NCBI RefSeq assembly: GCF_017591425.1
Contig: NW_024465421.1
Span: forward strand, 23,077,001-23,141,000
Direction of reading: 5' to 3'
Source: Ochotona curzoniae
Taxonomy: Eukaryota; Chordata; Mammalia; Lagomorpha; Ochotonidae
Length of the DNA: 64,000 nucleotides
Shown: positions 44,501 to 55,000 of the stretch, in pieces
Numbering within the stretch: position 1 is the stretch's first letter
How the letters are laid out: each line of letters starts with the position of its first letter
Notes under the pieces: generated by a model
Told to the model about the DNA's origin: nothing
Database searches by the model: none
The model's input: the letters and a program-made list of their open reading frames with translations, nothing else
Made by a program: the position numbers and the translations under genes

Positions 44501-45814
44501 GAGCCATGGGTTACTCCTCCGGAGGTGAGAGAAAAGATTCACCTGCTCTACCAGAAGTCAGAGTTTATAGAGAAGAGCATGAAGCACTTCTCAGGTAGGT
44601 GGGCTTAGGGGGAATGAGAGCTGCCTTTCACTTCATCACTGAGCTCCACACAGCGCAGAGCCCCTCGCTTTCCTGCCTCATCTCAACTCTCACGTCTCCA
44701 GCTTCCCCCTCCGTACAGAGTTTGGTGGTATAACCTGAGCTTCCCTTTCTCCCCCTTTAGAAACACTGCGTTTGGAAATGGAAACATTCAATGGTGAGTG
44801 ATGGCCAGGGTTCCTGTGACACGGCACTGGTTTCAGGGATCTATTTGGTCACAGAAGACCACACATGCTGTGCAGCCCTCTGTGCCACCTTGCTGGCTGC
44901 TACCTCTCTGGACAGGCCTGGGTGCCTGGGACGAACAAGGCTGTCCCAGTTACAAGCTGCAGGGTCCTCACAGAGGTATTCTTGTCTCTCTGTGCTGTGG
45001 GGGAGTGTCACTCAGCTCCCTGGACAGCAGGCCTCAGGACCTTCCCCCTGTTCTTTTTCTCCTCTAGTTCCAGAACTGATTGGTGCACAGGCATATGCTG
45101 GTAAGTGCCCCAATAAAGGCAAACAAGCTTGGTCTGCTGCACCCCTGAGTGTCCCCCACCACATTCTGGAACAGTGGTCCTGCCCCTGTGTCCTGGGGGT
45201 AGGAAAAACCTTGGGGTCATGCTGCTGGTGCACCCCAGCTTGTTTTCCTAACTTCCTCTGCAGTTAATATCATCCTGGATACAAAAACCTCACACCCCAA
45301 CCTCATCTTCTCTGACAATTTGAAGAGCATGAGACTTGGAAACAAGTGGGACCAACTTCCAGAAGGCTCAGAGAGATTTGACAGCTGCATCATTGCTCTG
45401 GGCACCCCCAGCTTCCTCTCCGGCCGCCATTACTGGGAAGTGGAGGTCAGAGACAAGACAACATGGATGCTGGGGGTCTGCAAGGCATCCGTGAGCCGGA
45501 AGGGGAGCATGACTTTGTCACCTGAGAATGGCTACTGGGTGATGATGATGAAGCAGAATGAGTACCAGGTGTCTTCCTTCCCGCCGACCCGCCTGAAGAT
45601 GAGGGAGCCGCCGAGGCGCGTGGGCATCTTCCTAGACTACATGACCAGAAACATCTCCTTCTACAACGTGACAGCCAGATCCCACATATACACGTTCACC
45701 AGTTTCTCTTCTTCTGGCCCCCTTCAGGCTATCTTCAGCCCCGGGGGACACGATGGGGGGAAGAACACAGGCCCTCTGACCATCTGTCCAGCGAATGGTC
45801 AGCGGCCTCACTGA
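35308..45814 (+). CDS. MEFV: MEFV: pyrin, RhoA-sensing inflammasome protein (gene span)
   Basis: Cytosolic innate sensor. When RhoA is inactivated, loss of PKN phosphorylation and 14-3-3 binding frees pyrin to recruit ASC and activate caspase-1. Ten coding exons: 35308-35584, 38028-38747, 39309-39655, 40066-40161, 41344-41574, 41966-41988, 44479-44594, 44761-44793, 45068-45100 and 45264-45814. The sum is 2427 nt, giving 808 aa, with all GT/AG sites and phases consistent. Domains: PYD 1-92, disordered basic region 93-332, B-box about 403-435, coiled coil about 449-557, B30.2 about 626-808. Exons 1 and 4-9 have the human lengths as I recall them; exon 2 is longer (240 codons against about 211). 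No inactivating lesion is seen. There is no CpG island at its 5' end, which fits restricted myeloid expression. Confidence 0.97.
36030..36050 (+). repeat. CTG repeat in MEFV intron 1
   Basis: Six to seven CTG units in a pyrimidine-rich stretch. Confidence 0.8.
36330..36590 (-). mobile_element. Old C-SINE, minus strand (MEFV intron 1)
   Basis: CATTTTATTTGAAAATCAGA tail, then a small GCAG tandem (CAGGCAGGCAGGCAG) and a diverged body. Confidence 0.55.
36600..36830 (+). mobile_element. 5'-truncated C-SINE (MEFV intron 1)
   Basis: Begins in the body (GCTGCTCTACTTCCCATCCA) without the tRNA-like head; tail TAATAAAAACAAACAAA. Confidence 0.75.
36978..37265 (-). mobile_element. Old C-SINE, minus strand (MEFV intron 1)
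   Basis: ATTCATTTTGAAAATCAGTT tail and GGAAGTGGAGCAGCTGGGAC near the head; diverged. Confidence 0.65.
37316..37640 (+). mobile_element. C-SINE (MEFV intron 1)
   Basis: CAGGGCTTGGTGTAATAACC head; complete; tail AAAAATAAATAAATC. About 390 bp before MEFV exon 2. Confidence 0.82.
38028..38747 (+). CDS. MEFV: MEFV exon 2 (disordered linker with 14-3-3 sites)
   Basis: 720 nt, acceptor TTACAG/AGCC, donor TCTCAG/GTGAGA. Low-complexity, basic, Ser/Pro/Gly-rich. Two phospho-motifs correspond to human S208 and S242: RRNVSSAGRL (Ser198 here) and RPKSLEFTIS (Ser231 here). The rest is poorly conserved, as expected for this exon. Confidence 0.93.
39309..39655 (+). CDS. MEFV: MEFV exon 3 (B-box zinc finger)
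   Basis: 347 nt, acceptor CCCCAG/GGAAG, donor TACAGG/GTAGGT, returning to phase 0. It encodes residues 333-448. B-box type 2 ligands are all present: C403, H406, C415, H418, C423, C426, H432, H435 (QCQRHMKQVQLLFCEDH then CLICRLSQEHQGH). An upstream Cys-rich stretch (CSLCHTQ, CRHGVCSC) precedes it. Confidence 0.95.
40066..40161 (+). CDS. MEFV: MEFV exon 4 (coiled coil)
   Basis: 96 nt, acceptor TCCCAG/GAGCAG, donor CTCCTG/GTAAGG. Encodes EQIQQQLERLKQLRQSGEQQ and on, a Gln/Leu heptad-like helix used for trimerisation. Confidence 0.93.
41344..41574 (+). CDS. MEFV: MEFV exon 5 (coiled coil)
   Basis: 231 nt, acceptor CCTCAG/AAACAA, donor GTGCAG/GTGAGT. Encodes a long amphipathic helix (VEQLFKFLERQEQLFVAWLD then DIALLDELTGELEAQQCQPE). 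Confidence 0.95.
41966..41988 (+). CDS. MEFV: MEFV exon 6 (23-nt microexon)
   Basis: Acceptor TCCTAG/GGCATC, donor GCACAG/GTAGAG, encoding GIGVTLH plus a split codon. Its length is the same as the human microexon as I recall, and skipping it would break the frame. Confidence 0.88.
42745..43165 (-). mobile_element. L1 3' end fragment (MEFV intron 6)
   Basis: Plus strand reads as the complement of an L1MA/MB-type 3' region: CATTCATCAGCTGATGGACA, GTGGAACTGCTGGATCA, CCCACCAGCAATGCGGAGGA and TTCTCCACATCCTTGCC. Confidence 0.7.
43212..43525 (+). mobile_element. C-SINE (MEFV intron 6)
   Basis: CAGGGCCCAATGTGGTAGCC head. First of three abutting SINEs with alternating strands. Confidence 0.83.
43528..43838 (-). 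mobile_element. C-SINE, minus strand (MEFV intron 6)
   Basis: Joined tail-to-tail with the preceding SINE, so the pair forms an inverted repeat; head ends GCCAGGCCC. Confidence 0.83.
43866..44198 (+). mobile_element. Young C-SINE with target-site duplication (MEFV intron 6)
   Basis: GGGCCCGGCGCGGTGGCGCA head; flanked by AAAGAAAGAATCA on both sides. About 280 bp upstream of MEFV exon 7. Confidence 0.9.
44479..44594 (+). CDS. MEFV: MEFV exon 7
   Basis: 116 nt, acceptor CCTTAG/GGCCAA, donor TCTCAG/GTAGGT. Encodes VREKIHLLYQKSEFIEKSMK, the linker helix between coiled coil and B30.2. Confidence 0.93.
44761..44793 (+). CDS. MEFV: MEFV exon 8 (33 nt)
   Basis: Acceptor CCTTTAG/AAACAC, donor CAATG/GTGAGT. 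Encodes TLRLEMETFN with split codons at both ends. Confidence 0.9.
45068..45100 (+). CDS. MEFV: MEFV exon 9 (33 nt)
   Basis: Acceptor CTCTAG/TTCCAG, donor TGCTG/GTAAGT. Encodes VPELIGAQAYA. Like exon 8 it preserves phase 1. Confidence 0.92.
45264..45814 (+). CDS. MEFV: MEFV exon 10 (PRY-SPRY/B30.2 domain)
   Basis: 551 nt to TGA at 45812. Residues 626-808 form a full B30.2 with the usual motifs: LDTKTSHPNLIFSD (PRY), RFDSCIIALGTPSFLSGRHY WEVEV (core), LSPENGYWV, and FLDYMTRNISFYNV. Met708 and Met721 correspond to human Met680 and Met694. Relative to the human sequence I remember, one residue is missing just before the latter. Mouse is known to lack this exon's product, so a complete domain here is informative. 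Confidence 0.96.
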
Positions 45815-46185
45815 GCGCCCCACCCGCGTGGCTCCCACCCGCGTGGCTCCGGGCTCTCGGCCTGGGTCATGGTTCATCCACCCACCAGTCCTCACCAGAC
45901 ACTACCTGGTGCTAGCTGACAGATGAAACATAATGAAGCCAAAAAGCTTACCAGATTGTAGCAGAGGTCAGCAACTACTTGCCAATCAAGGATGAAAGTA
46001 GCACAGGTGCTGCAATGTGAAGTAGACTTCAGAGAAAGAAGTGCATGGCTATTGCGTGATAACCCCCCCACTGAATCTGCACTCCCAGATGCTCCTCGGG
46101 CCAAACATTCCGCCCTTGCTTTCCCTCGGAACTGTAGGCCAATGGTGTGTCCACATTCTTCTCTAACCACTTTGAAAATGTGGAG

Positions 46186-46520
46186 GGCCCAGTGGTGTGG
46201 CTTAGTGGCTAAAGTCCTTGCCCTCCTGAACGCGCCAGGATCCCTTCTGGGCGCCAGTTCTAATCCCGGCAGCACCTCTTCCCATCCAGCTCCCTGCTTG
46301 TGGCCTGAGAAAGCAGTCGAGGACGGCCCAAAGCCTTGGGACCCTGCACCCGTGTGGGAGATCTGGAGGAAGTTCCTGGCTCTTTGCTTTGGATCGGCGT
46401 AGCACCGGCCATTGCACTCACTTGGGGAATGAATCATCGGATGGAAGATCTTCCTCTCTGTCTCTCCTCCTCTCTGTATATCCGCCTTTTCAATAAAAAC
46501 AAATCTTTAAGAAAAAAAAT
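46186..46520 (+). mobile_element. C-SINE downstream of MEFV
   Basis: GAGGGCCCAGTGGTGTGGCT head; its tail AATAAAAAC is the first AATAAA after the MEFV stop that I noticed and could serve as a polyadenylation signal. Confidence 0.83.
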
Positions 46521-47329
46521 TTTAGTACTCTTTTCGTGCCGTACGATTGTTATGTTCTTTGTACCATTCGTCTTAAACCACGTTTCAGCAAGTCAGCTAT
46601 GGTTTCGCTTTATACACATCCATGTTCGAATGTGTATGAAGGCGAAAGGCGATCTCTGCCCACAGGTTTTCCTAAGCCTCACTGACAGAGGAGTTAGACT
46701 GGGTAGTAGTAGTTAGGGTATTCTGGGTCCCTGAGTCATTTTTTCCCTCAAATATAAAGGTATTTTCCCCACATTCTTGGATTAACCAGAACAAGTATTT
46801 TAGTGCAGAACTCGCTTCCCCAAGAGACAAGGGCGACTTAACATACCAATTCCTCACATGAAGTGTCAGCCCATGGCCAAGGGGGAGGGCCTAAGACTGA
46901 TCTCTTTTTAAAAAGGGACCAAGGAAGTTGGGTGGTGACACTTTTCTGGGCCTTTTGTCCCAGGGCCAGGTATTACAGAAACCAGGAATTCTCCTTTGTT
47001 CATGGAGAAATATCTTTGACATGAATCTTTAAAGGATTCTATCTCCACCGTTAACTTGGGTTTTTTTCCCTTCTTCCTCCTGCCATAGTGGCAGGAGGCA
47101 CGGGTTCTGTAGCCTCCTCTCGTCACTAGGACAGGAGCCTCCTTCCTCAGCTTTTCTTTCCTGCGAGACAAGAATTGAGGTTGCTGCTGTACTCAGGGTC
47201 GAAACCCTACAACATCATCAGCTTCTCGCTGGAAAAATGAACCCACTACGGAAACAACGTTCCAAGTCCGAGTTCAGCTTCCAGCAGCCTGAACTGCAGC
47301 GCAAGCATGGAGACCTCCCGAGAGGCACA
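46521..47329. other. Spacer between MEFV and the ZNF200 CpG island
   Basis: Non-repetitive; no exon or repeat recognised. Confidence 0.4.
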
Positions 47330-48160
47330 GCGACGATTCTTGAGGGATGAAGATGACAGGTCCAGACCGCAAACTGGCGAGACGGGGAAGGAGACTCTGC
47401 TCTGAACCAGGCCATGACCACCCGTTGGTCAACGTCGCCTTCGCTGTCCCATCTGCCAGCGTGCTCCCGAAGAAACCTCAGCGCCCAACATCGCCCTTCC
47501 GGTCCCGCGACGCGCCACTTCCTGTGGCGGATCAGGCCGGCCCCGCCGCTCCCTGGGTAGCTTGGAGTCGGACTACATTTCCCAGAAGGGTCCGCGGCTG
47601 AGCCGGCCGCCCCTGCAGCGGTGCCAGCCCGATCCAGAGGACCGGAGCCAGCCTCCTGCTCGCAGGGTCTGAGGTGGAGCGGCAGAAAGAGCGGATGCTG
47701 CCTGACTGATCTCCCCGGTCCCTGAGAGCGCCGCGGACTGGCCTCGAAACTCGCTCTTTCCAACGCAGACGGTCGCTCCGAGTGGGGAGACCATGCCTTA
47801 GGACCGGAAACGAGGCCTGACGTCACAGTGCCGGAGGCACCTCGCCTCCCAGTAGACACCACGTCCCCGCCGCCCTCTCGAGTGACGGCGGCTCGCACCC
47901 ATGGTGGCCGACGGCCTGAGAGAACTCTCCGAAAGGCGAGGCCAGGGTTCGGTCACTCGCGCCAAGTGTCCCGGTGTTTCCCCGAGCCTGGGTCCCTGAG
48001 TCGGTCCCAGCGAGCGCCCCTTGGGTCGCAGAGCCCAAAGAGGTGAGGGATTCCGCGAGGGCGGGAACAGATCGCGATCTGTCGCTAGGGGAGCCGAGTA
48101 GAATCGGGGCACCTGGGTGCGCGCCCCAGGTAGCACCGACGGCTCTGCTTTGCGGTAAAA
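47330..48160 (+). promoter_or_regulatory. ZNF200: ZNF200 promoter CpG island and probable untranslated exon 1
   Basis: CpG-rich block 1.5 kb after the MEFV stop. It contains a ZNF143/SBS-type element (ACTACATTTCCCAGA, 47572-47586). A GT donor (CAAAGAG/GTGAGG) would end an untranslated exon at 48042, pairing with acceptor CTGCAG/CTTGG at 48746/48747. Several long GC-rich open frames on both strands here look like compositional artefacts. Confidence 0.6.
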
Positions 48161-48826
48161 ATGGCCCTTGGCCCTTAAGATAAAACGCAGGGTACGCCTG
48201 ACCCAGTGGGTCCAGAAGGATGTCCTCTTGCGCTCTCAAAAAGGCTTTGACACTGGAGAGAAGTCAGCAGCCCCTGTATGGACAACTCTTGCCGTCTTTA
48301 CATTACCTTGTAGAGTCATCAGCTGTCCCTACGAAGGGCACTTGAGACAGCTCCGATCCCGGGGTAGAAGAATGGCCAGATGCAGCAGTCAGTCTGCTTT
48401 TAAGTAGCTTGTCCTCGATATTTGTGCCCCTGAATCCTGTCATCCAGCCTGTTGCGCTTTTTGCAAACGTGAATGTAACGCTCTTCCCGATTGGTTTTGC
48501 GCTTCGGGTTTCCTCTGAAGATGGTCCTTAGCCTCCTGCTCAGCCATCTTTGCTCCCTTCCTTGGCCACTGAGTTTTGGTTTGCATCGTATCCTATTGAG
48601 GACCATCCTGGTTCAGTTGTGTCTCCACCCCGTCCCGGTCTCTTCCTTTCCTGATTTAGGACCATTTGTGGCCTTACTGCCCTAATCACATGTGCATTCC
48701 TGCTCTCCCTGGCTTTGTGGGTGATCCGTGGTTTCTCTGTCTGCAGCTTGGCTCTGGCAGATTTCCCTCTTTAAGAGTTGGCTGTGGAACCCCAGAAACG
48801 AGTGTGGTCTGTGGTCGCAAGGCACA

Positions 48827-49073
48827 ATGGCTGCAAAAGTGGCTCCTATGCCCCCCAAATCAAAGCAGTCCTTTATATTGCAAGTTCCTACCAACTCCAA
48901 GCTGGGCCAAGACCTCCATCGAGATACCACGAGTGGGCCCAAGAGCATCCACCAGCTAGTGCTGGAGCACTTCCTTACCTTCTTGCCCAAGCCAAGTGTG
49001 GCCCAGCCCAGTCAGAAAGCTGTGGAGACCTTGGTTATCCTGAAGGATGTGAGCGCAAGCCTTCAGAGAAGAG
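48827..49073 (+). CDS. ZNF200: ZNF200 coding exon 1
   Basis: Encodes residues 1-82, including KSIHQLVLEHFLTFLPKPS, a conserved helical segment of unknown function. Donor GAAGAG/GTGAGA, phase 1. About 80 nt of 5' untranslated sequence precede it in the same exon, from 48747. Confidence 0.93.
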
Positions 49074-52000
49074 GTGAGAAGCGTGTGTTTGTTGCACTGG
49101 CAGAGAAGGGGTTGGTGCCAGGATCTGAGATAGGCTTTTGTGGCAGTAAATAATTCGAGTTCAAATGATAGATTTTAGAGGGGGAGTTCTTTGTTCCGTT
49201 GAGCCATTGGGAAGAGGAAAATTTTCTTCCTGAGCTCCAGCCTGAGTGATTGGCTGGGTGTGTGTAAGGTTAAACACTGGGCGTCTTTCTGTAGTGCTGG
49301 TTTTACCCAAACATTTTAGAAGTTATATTGTTTTAGGAAAAGGAAATCAGATTATCAAGTTGCATTCAGTTTATGTGGGAATTTAGAAATTTCATATTTG
49401 CTCTAAACATCTTCACACTTGGTCTTTCCTAAAGCTCTGTTTTGGTAGCTCTCTGGGAAATTTTGCTTAAAAAAAATTTTTTTTTTCAGTAGCGAGGAGA
49501 AAGCTCATATAGATTCCAGGCCCTCAGGTTTATGGCGTGAACTCTGCAAGGGCTTGTAGGGAAAGCACAGGCTGCTCTCTGAGTTGCTGGTGCAGGAGCG
49601 AGGGCGGCCTGGCCTCAAGGCGCAGGCAGAGGCTCTGTTAGCATCACAGAGTTTCTCAATAACTAACAGCTTCCTCTCTTCCCAGTGCGTTCTCGACCCT
49701 TAGTGAAGCTTCTGCCCAGAGGAGTCGCACAGAAACAAGAGACTCTGTCTCTGTGTTTGAAAGCTGACCCGGAGGTGGGTTCGGTTTTCCCATTCACTGA
49801 GTGCACCACCCTCTCTGCTCCTGCAGCCTTCCCTGCTTGGCCAATCCATGTACACAAGCACATTCCTAGGAGTTGCCTCTTTGGGAATTTTTCTTCTGCT
49901 TTTCCCCTGGCTTTTCTCATCCTGGCTGTATTATCTATACCATACCTGGGTGGGATTAATAGGTTCCTTTCACTGTCTTTTCATCTTTGTGTCTTGGTCT
50001 TTCTTATCAGCAGAACTGTCAGAGAACTTCATTTATTAAGAGGAAAGGGACCTCTTGTTCTTCCAGGAACTGGTACTCTTTGAGGATTTGAATATATTTC
50101 ACTCCCAAGAAGAATGTGTAAGCCTGGATCCTGCTCAGCACTCCACGTCAGAGAAGGAAGAGAATAGTAATGTTGGGGAGATGGTGTTACTAGGTAAGAA
50201 ATCAAGTCCTTTGTGTTTTAGTTCTGTGTTATGAAGAGCACGTGCTTGGTCCCTTGGGCTTTTGAGGCACAGTTCACAGGGTGAAGCACCTGTGCACATT
50301 TGCATTATCCCATGTGGCAGAACCTCGGCAGCACTCCGGCTCTAAGTGGCTTTTTGTCCTTGTATGTTGGAGGTAGCAGAGGGAGTAGAGATAGAGGACC
50401 ATTTTTAAGGGAAGTGATGGGTACCACAATAACCAGAGAAGGGCGGGGTTTGCCTCCAACCAAACTCTGAAAGGATGGCAGCATTCTGGCGGGCCCCTCA
50501 GGCTGTGAAACCACATGCTGCACCAATGAGGGGCACAGACCCTTATCCCCCCACCAAATAGGGGCCGAGGCGACCCATGTTTTGGCTTCCGTGTCAAGGA
50601 GCGTTTAAAAAGTCCCTTCCCCGTCTCTTCTGCGATCTTCTTCCTCTGCAGCCCACGCCTTCCTGTCTGTCCTTTCTGCGGCATGGGGAAGGGAAGCCCG
50701 TGACCGTGGTTCCCTGAAATAAAGGCCATCTAAATTCTTTTCACATATGTGGCTGAATTATTCTTTTCCTGGTGGTTGGCAAATCTAACATTTTGGCGAG
50801 CTGCAAATGTAACAACCTCTAGGCAGATTAAAGAGGCTGCTGTAGGGCAGTTTCTCTGTGACACTGAGGAGGTTTGTCAATTATTATTATTTGTTTTTTA
50901 AGATTATTTTTATTGTAAAGGCAGATGTACAGAGAGGAGGAGAGACAGAGACGAAGATCTTCCATCCAGTGGTTGATCCCCCCAAGTGGCCACAACTCCT
51001 GGAGCTGAGCCAATCCAAAGAGTGCAGGGTCCCAAAGCTTTGGACCGTCCTTGACTGCTTTCCCAGACCACAGGCAGGGACCTGGATGGGAAGTGGGGCT
51101 GCTGGGATTAGAACCAGCGTCCATATGGGATCCTGGCGTGTTCAAGGCAAGGATTTTAAGCACTACGCTATCGCACCGGGCCCAGGTTTGTCAGTTATTA
51201 TTGATAAGTAGGTCAAATAAGTTTGTTCTTGGGCCCGGCGCGGTGGCGCAAGTGGTTAAGGTCCTCGCCTAGCACGCCCGGGATCCCATATGGGCGCCGG
51301 TTCTAATCCCGGCAGCCCCGCTTCCCTTCCAGCTCCCTGCCTGTGGCCCGGGAAAGCAGTCGAGGACGGCCCAAGGCTTTGGGACCCTGCACCTGCGTGG
51401 GAGACCCGGAGGAGGCTCCTGGCTTCGGATCGGCATAGTATCGGCCCGTTGCGCTCACTTGGGGAGTGAATCATCGGATGGAAGATCTTCCTCTCTGTCT
51501 CTCCTCTCTGTATATCTGCCTTTCCAAAGAGAAAATAATAAAAATAAATCTTAAAAAAAAAAAAAATAAGTTTGTTCTTGAATGGCAAGCATTTATAGAA
51601 ATTCACTGACAAATCTTAAGACAGCCAGGAGGCAGAATGGCTCTGGACCATGACTGTAAACTCTCACACTAGATTCCCCTGCTCCAAATCCTTGCTCTGC
51701 TACTTAGAACTGTGTGACCTTCAGCAAATTTCCTAACTTCTTTTTTTTTTTTTTTTTTTAAAAGATTTATTTTTATTATTTTCTCATTGGAAAGGCGGAT
51801 ATACAGAGAGGAGAGACAGAGAGGAAGATCTTCCATCCGATGATTCACTCCCCAAGTGAGCGCAACGGGCCGATACTATGCCGATCCGAAGCCAGGAGCC
51901 TCCTCCGGGCCTCCCACGCAGGTGCAGGGTCCCAAAGCCTTGGGCCGTCCTCGACTGCTTTCCCGGGCCACAGGCAGGGAGCTGGAAGGGAAGCGGGGCT

Positions 52001-55000
52001 GCCGGGATTAGAACCGGCGCCCATATGGGATCCCGGGCGTGCTAGGCGAGGACCTTAACCACTTGCGCCACCGCGCCGGGCCCATTTCCTAACTTCTTTT
52101 TGTCCCACCTTTTCATCTGTAAAGTAATGATAACTTTAAATTTTTCAAAAAAATATTTATTTTTATTGCAAAGTCAGATATACAGAGAGGAGAGACAGAG
52201 AGAAAGATCTTCCATGTGATGATTCACTCCCCAAGTGAGCACAATGACCAGTGCTATGCCTATCTGAAGCCAGAAGCCAGGAGCTTCCTCCGGGTCTCCC
52301 ACATGGGTGTAGGGTCCCAAAGCTTTGGGCCGTCCTCGACTGCTTTCCCAGGCCACAGGCAGGGAGCTGAATGGGAAGTGGATCTGCCGGGATTAGAACC
52401 GGCTCCCATATGGGATCCCATTGTGTGTTCAAGGCAAGGACTTTAACCACTAGGATCACTGCACCGGGCCCACTAATTTTAAATTTTTAAGAAATTTGTA
52501 TAAAGAAAACAAATTTCATTTCATATATACAATTGGAAGTACATGATACTTCCCACCCTTCCTCCCTCTTCCTTTCTTTTCTTTTAATTTTCTGCAATAC
52601 TAATAATCATTTTATACTCACAGTAATATTTTAAGCAATGCATGAAGTAACAAATGCATACCAAATACTTGGACTATTGTCTAACACATCAGTATTCAGT
52701 AATTATTAGAAATTACTTTCATTAGAGTTAGGCTATACAGTCACCTATAGAAGAGTATTTCTAAAAGTTTGTGAAAGGCAGATTTAAAGGTAAGCAAATT
52801 TCTTTTGGTACCAAAAAAACCAAAAAATATACCCAAGCTTTTTTTTTCCCCATAACATGTATTTTCAAAGGAATTTTTGGTGATCTGTATCTACAATTTG
52901 AGAATTATTTTGGGTCAAAGGAAACTTATTGGTTAATTGCATTTTTCCATGAGCTTTTTTGAAGTTCCTCTGTACTAGGTTGGAGTCACATGCATTGAAC
53001 ATGAAATGAATGGGGAGGGAGGTCACTCAGAGTTAGTCTTATAACCAGTAAAAATACTACTTCAAAGGACATCCAGGCGTGAGCATATGAGCCAAACAGT
53101 GGGTTCAGAAATAGTATGCTCCCATTTTCTGTTTGTCTTCCGTTCGAGATTTGGTTGGGGGCAAACTCCGCCCTTCTCCGGTTATCATGGCAGCCATCAG
53201 AGGTGATTCAACTTTTTTCTAGAAAATGCACTATTACCCTCGAAGCTTGTGTGCTCACGAATGTCCTTCCTGAGCAGCTAAGGCTTTTTGCTTTGTCTGC
53301 AGGGCTGTGTGGGGCTGTTTACCTCTGAGCCAAAGTTGGACAGGCCTGGGGAGTGGCCTGGGACCACAGCACTGCACTGTGCCTGTGGAACTCCTAGCTC
53401 TATTATACTGTATTTTCAGAGTTACTGGTATATAATGAGCCTCATTAACTTCCCTTAATTTGCTCTTTGTAGTGGTTTTCTTTATTTTAGAGAAAAGTGT
53501 GAAAGGATCAGATTTGTTTCACTGGGCTTTCCTGGGTCTTGGCTAAAGCTAGTATTTATTTTGAGTGACTGCTTGGTGCGTATATCGCCCGTGCAGGAGT
53601 GTTTTGGACTTGCATCTTGGGCGCAGTAAACACAATCCTTGTGCTTACTTTGCTCATATCTGAAGCAGATTACTTTATTATTTAGCATTTCAATATGCTA
53701 CTTGTCTTTCTCTTTAGGTAGGGGTGGATTCAGCAGGTGATAAGAGTATGAATTATTCTTCTTCGCTGACTCTAATCTTGCCTGTAAGATGAGTCAGTCA
53801 CGTAAAACAGTGGGAAAGTGGTCTAGATACAAAAACTGTCACAAAGTTGAGATAGATTGGGATCTGGAGCAGTTTGAAAATAGATTTGATTTTAAATGAG
53901 ATTAACTCCATGACAGAAAATGAGATGAGATTTTCCTCTGAGTCTCTGAAATCATGGCTGGAACCCCACAGATATATTATAGGTGGGCAGTGACTTCATG
54001 CTGACAAGGATCAAAGGTTGAGCCTTCACATAAGGGAACAGAGCAGGTGTGTCTCAGCCCACATCAAAATAAGGACAAAGGTAGAAACTATAAACATTCT
54101 CAGTAAGCTAGTTTCTATTTTATTTGCTCTAATGGTTGAGCCTATGCCTGTTCCAGAGTGTGGAAGGAACTGAGTACTTACACAATGCAATAGATACTTA
54201 GTAGATTCTAAAATATGGAAATAATCCATTAGGATCCACCACAATGCAATATGTCTAAAAAGAAAATTCAAAAATATAAATCCTTTAAGCTGGAATTTTC
54301 AAAACTCTTAACTTTCAGTTAGAGGAAGAAAATATAAATTAAGTTGGCATAATTTTTCTAGAGAATACTATACATCAGAATCCAGGGTATAACTTAAGTG
54401 ATGCTTAAAGGGAAATTCGGTAGCTATAAACATGTATTAGGTTAAGCTTTCACTCGGGATTAGCAAGACAGTAGAGTAAGTGAAAAGTGAAAACTGAAAG
54501 AAGATGCTGATAAAATTGTAAATTAGTGAGTTAAAGGTTTTTTAAAGAACATGGAAATCTAAAAAGTATTAAAAATATATAAATGTAGATAAACCAGTTA
54601 CCTTAGTCGATTGAAATTATTAAAAAAAAAAAAGACAAAACAAGAAAAAGTACCAGCCTAAGAGTTTCACTGAAAACATTTCCAACATTTGAAAATGTAG
54701 ATCATGGGCCTGGTGCGATGGCACAGTGGTTAAGGTCCTCGCCTTGCACGCCCGGGATCCCATATGGGAGCCGGTTCTAATCCCGGCAGCTCGCTTCCCA
54801 TCCAGCTCTCTGCCTGTGGCCCGGGAAAGCAGTCGAGGACGGCCCAAAGCCTTGGGATCCTGCACCCACGTGGGAGACCCGGAAGAGGCTCCTGGCTTCG
54901 GATCGGCATAGCATCGGCCCGTTGCACTCACTTGGGGAGTGAATCATCACATGGAAGATCTTCCTCTCTCTTTCTCCTCCTCTCTGTATATCCACCTTTC

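Noticed and set aside
47218..48239. Long GC-rich frames (up to 226 codons) on the minus strand over the ZNF200 CpG island
   Set aside because: No family resemblance or splice support; low stop-codon frequency is expected in CpG-rich DNA.
48400..48606. Basic 68-codon frame on minus (FRGNPKRKTNREERYIHVCK) inside ZNF200 intron 1
   Set aside because: Considered as a processed pseudogene, but I cannot match it to a known small protein and see no poly-A tail or target duplication.
48728..48826. Upstream in-frame ATG for ZNF200 at 48728
   Set aside because: It lies before the acceptor at 48746/48747, so it is not in the spliced transcript; the ATG at 48827 matches the known N-terminus.
51256..52058. 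Many 60-150 codon open frames with shared strings such as GLEPAPIWDPGRARRGP
   Set aside because: They recur on both strands wherever a C-SINE lies; they are translations of the SINE, not genes.
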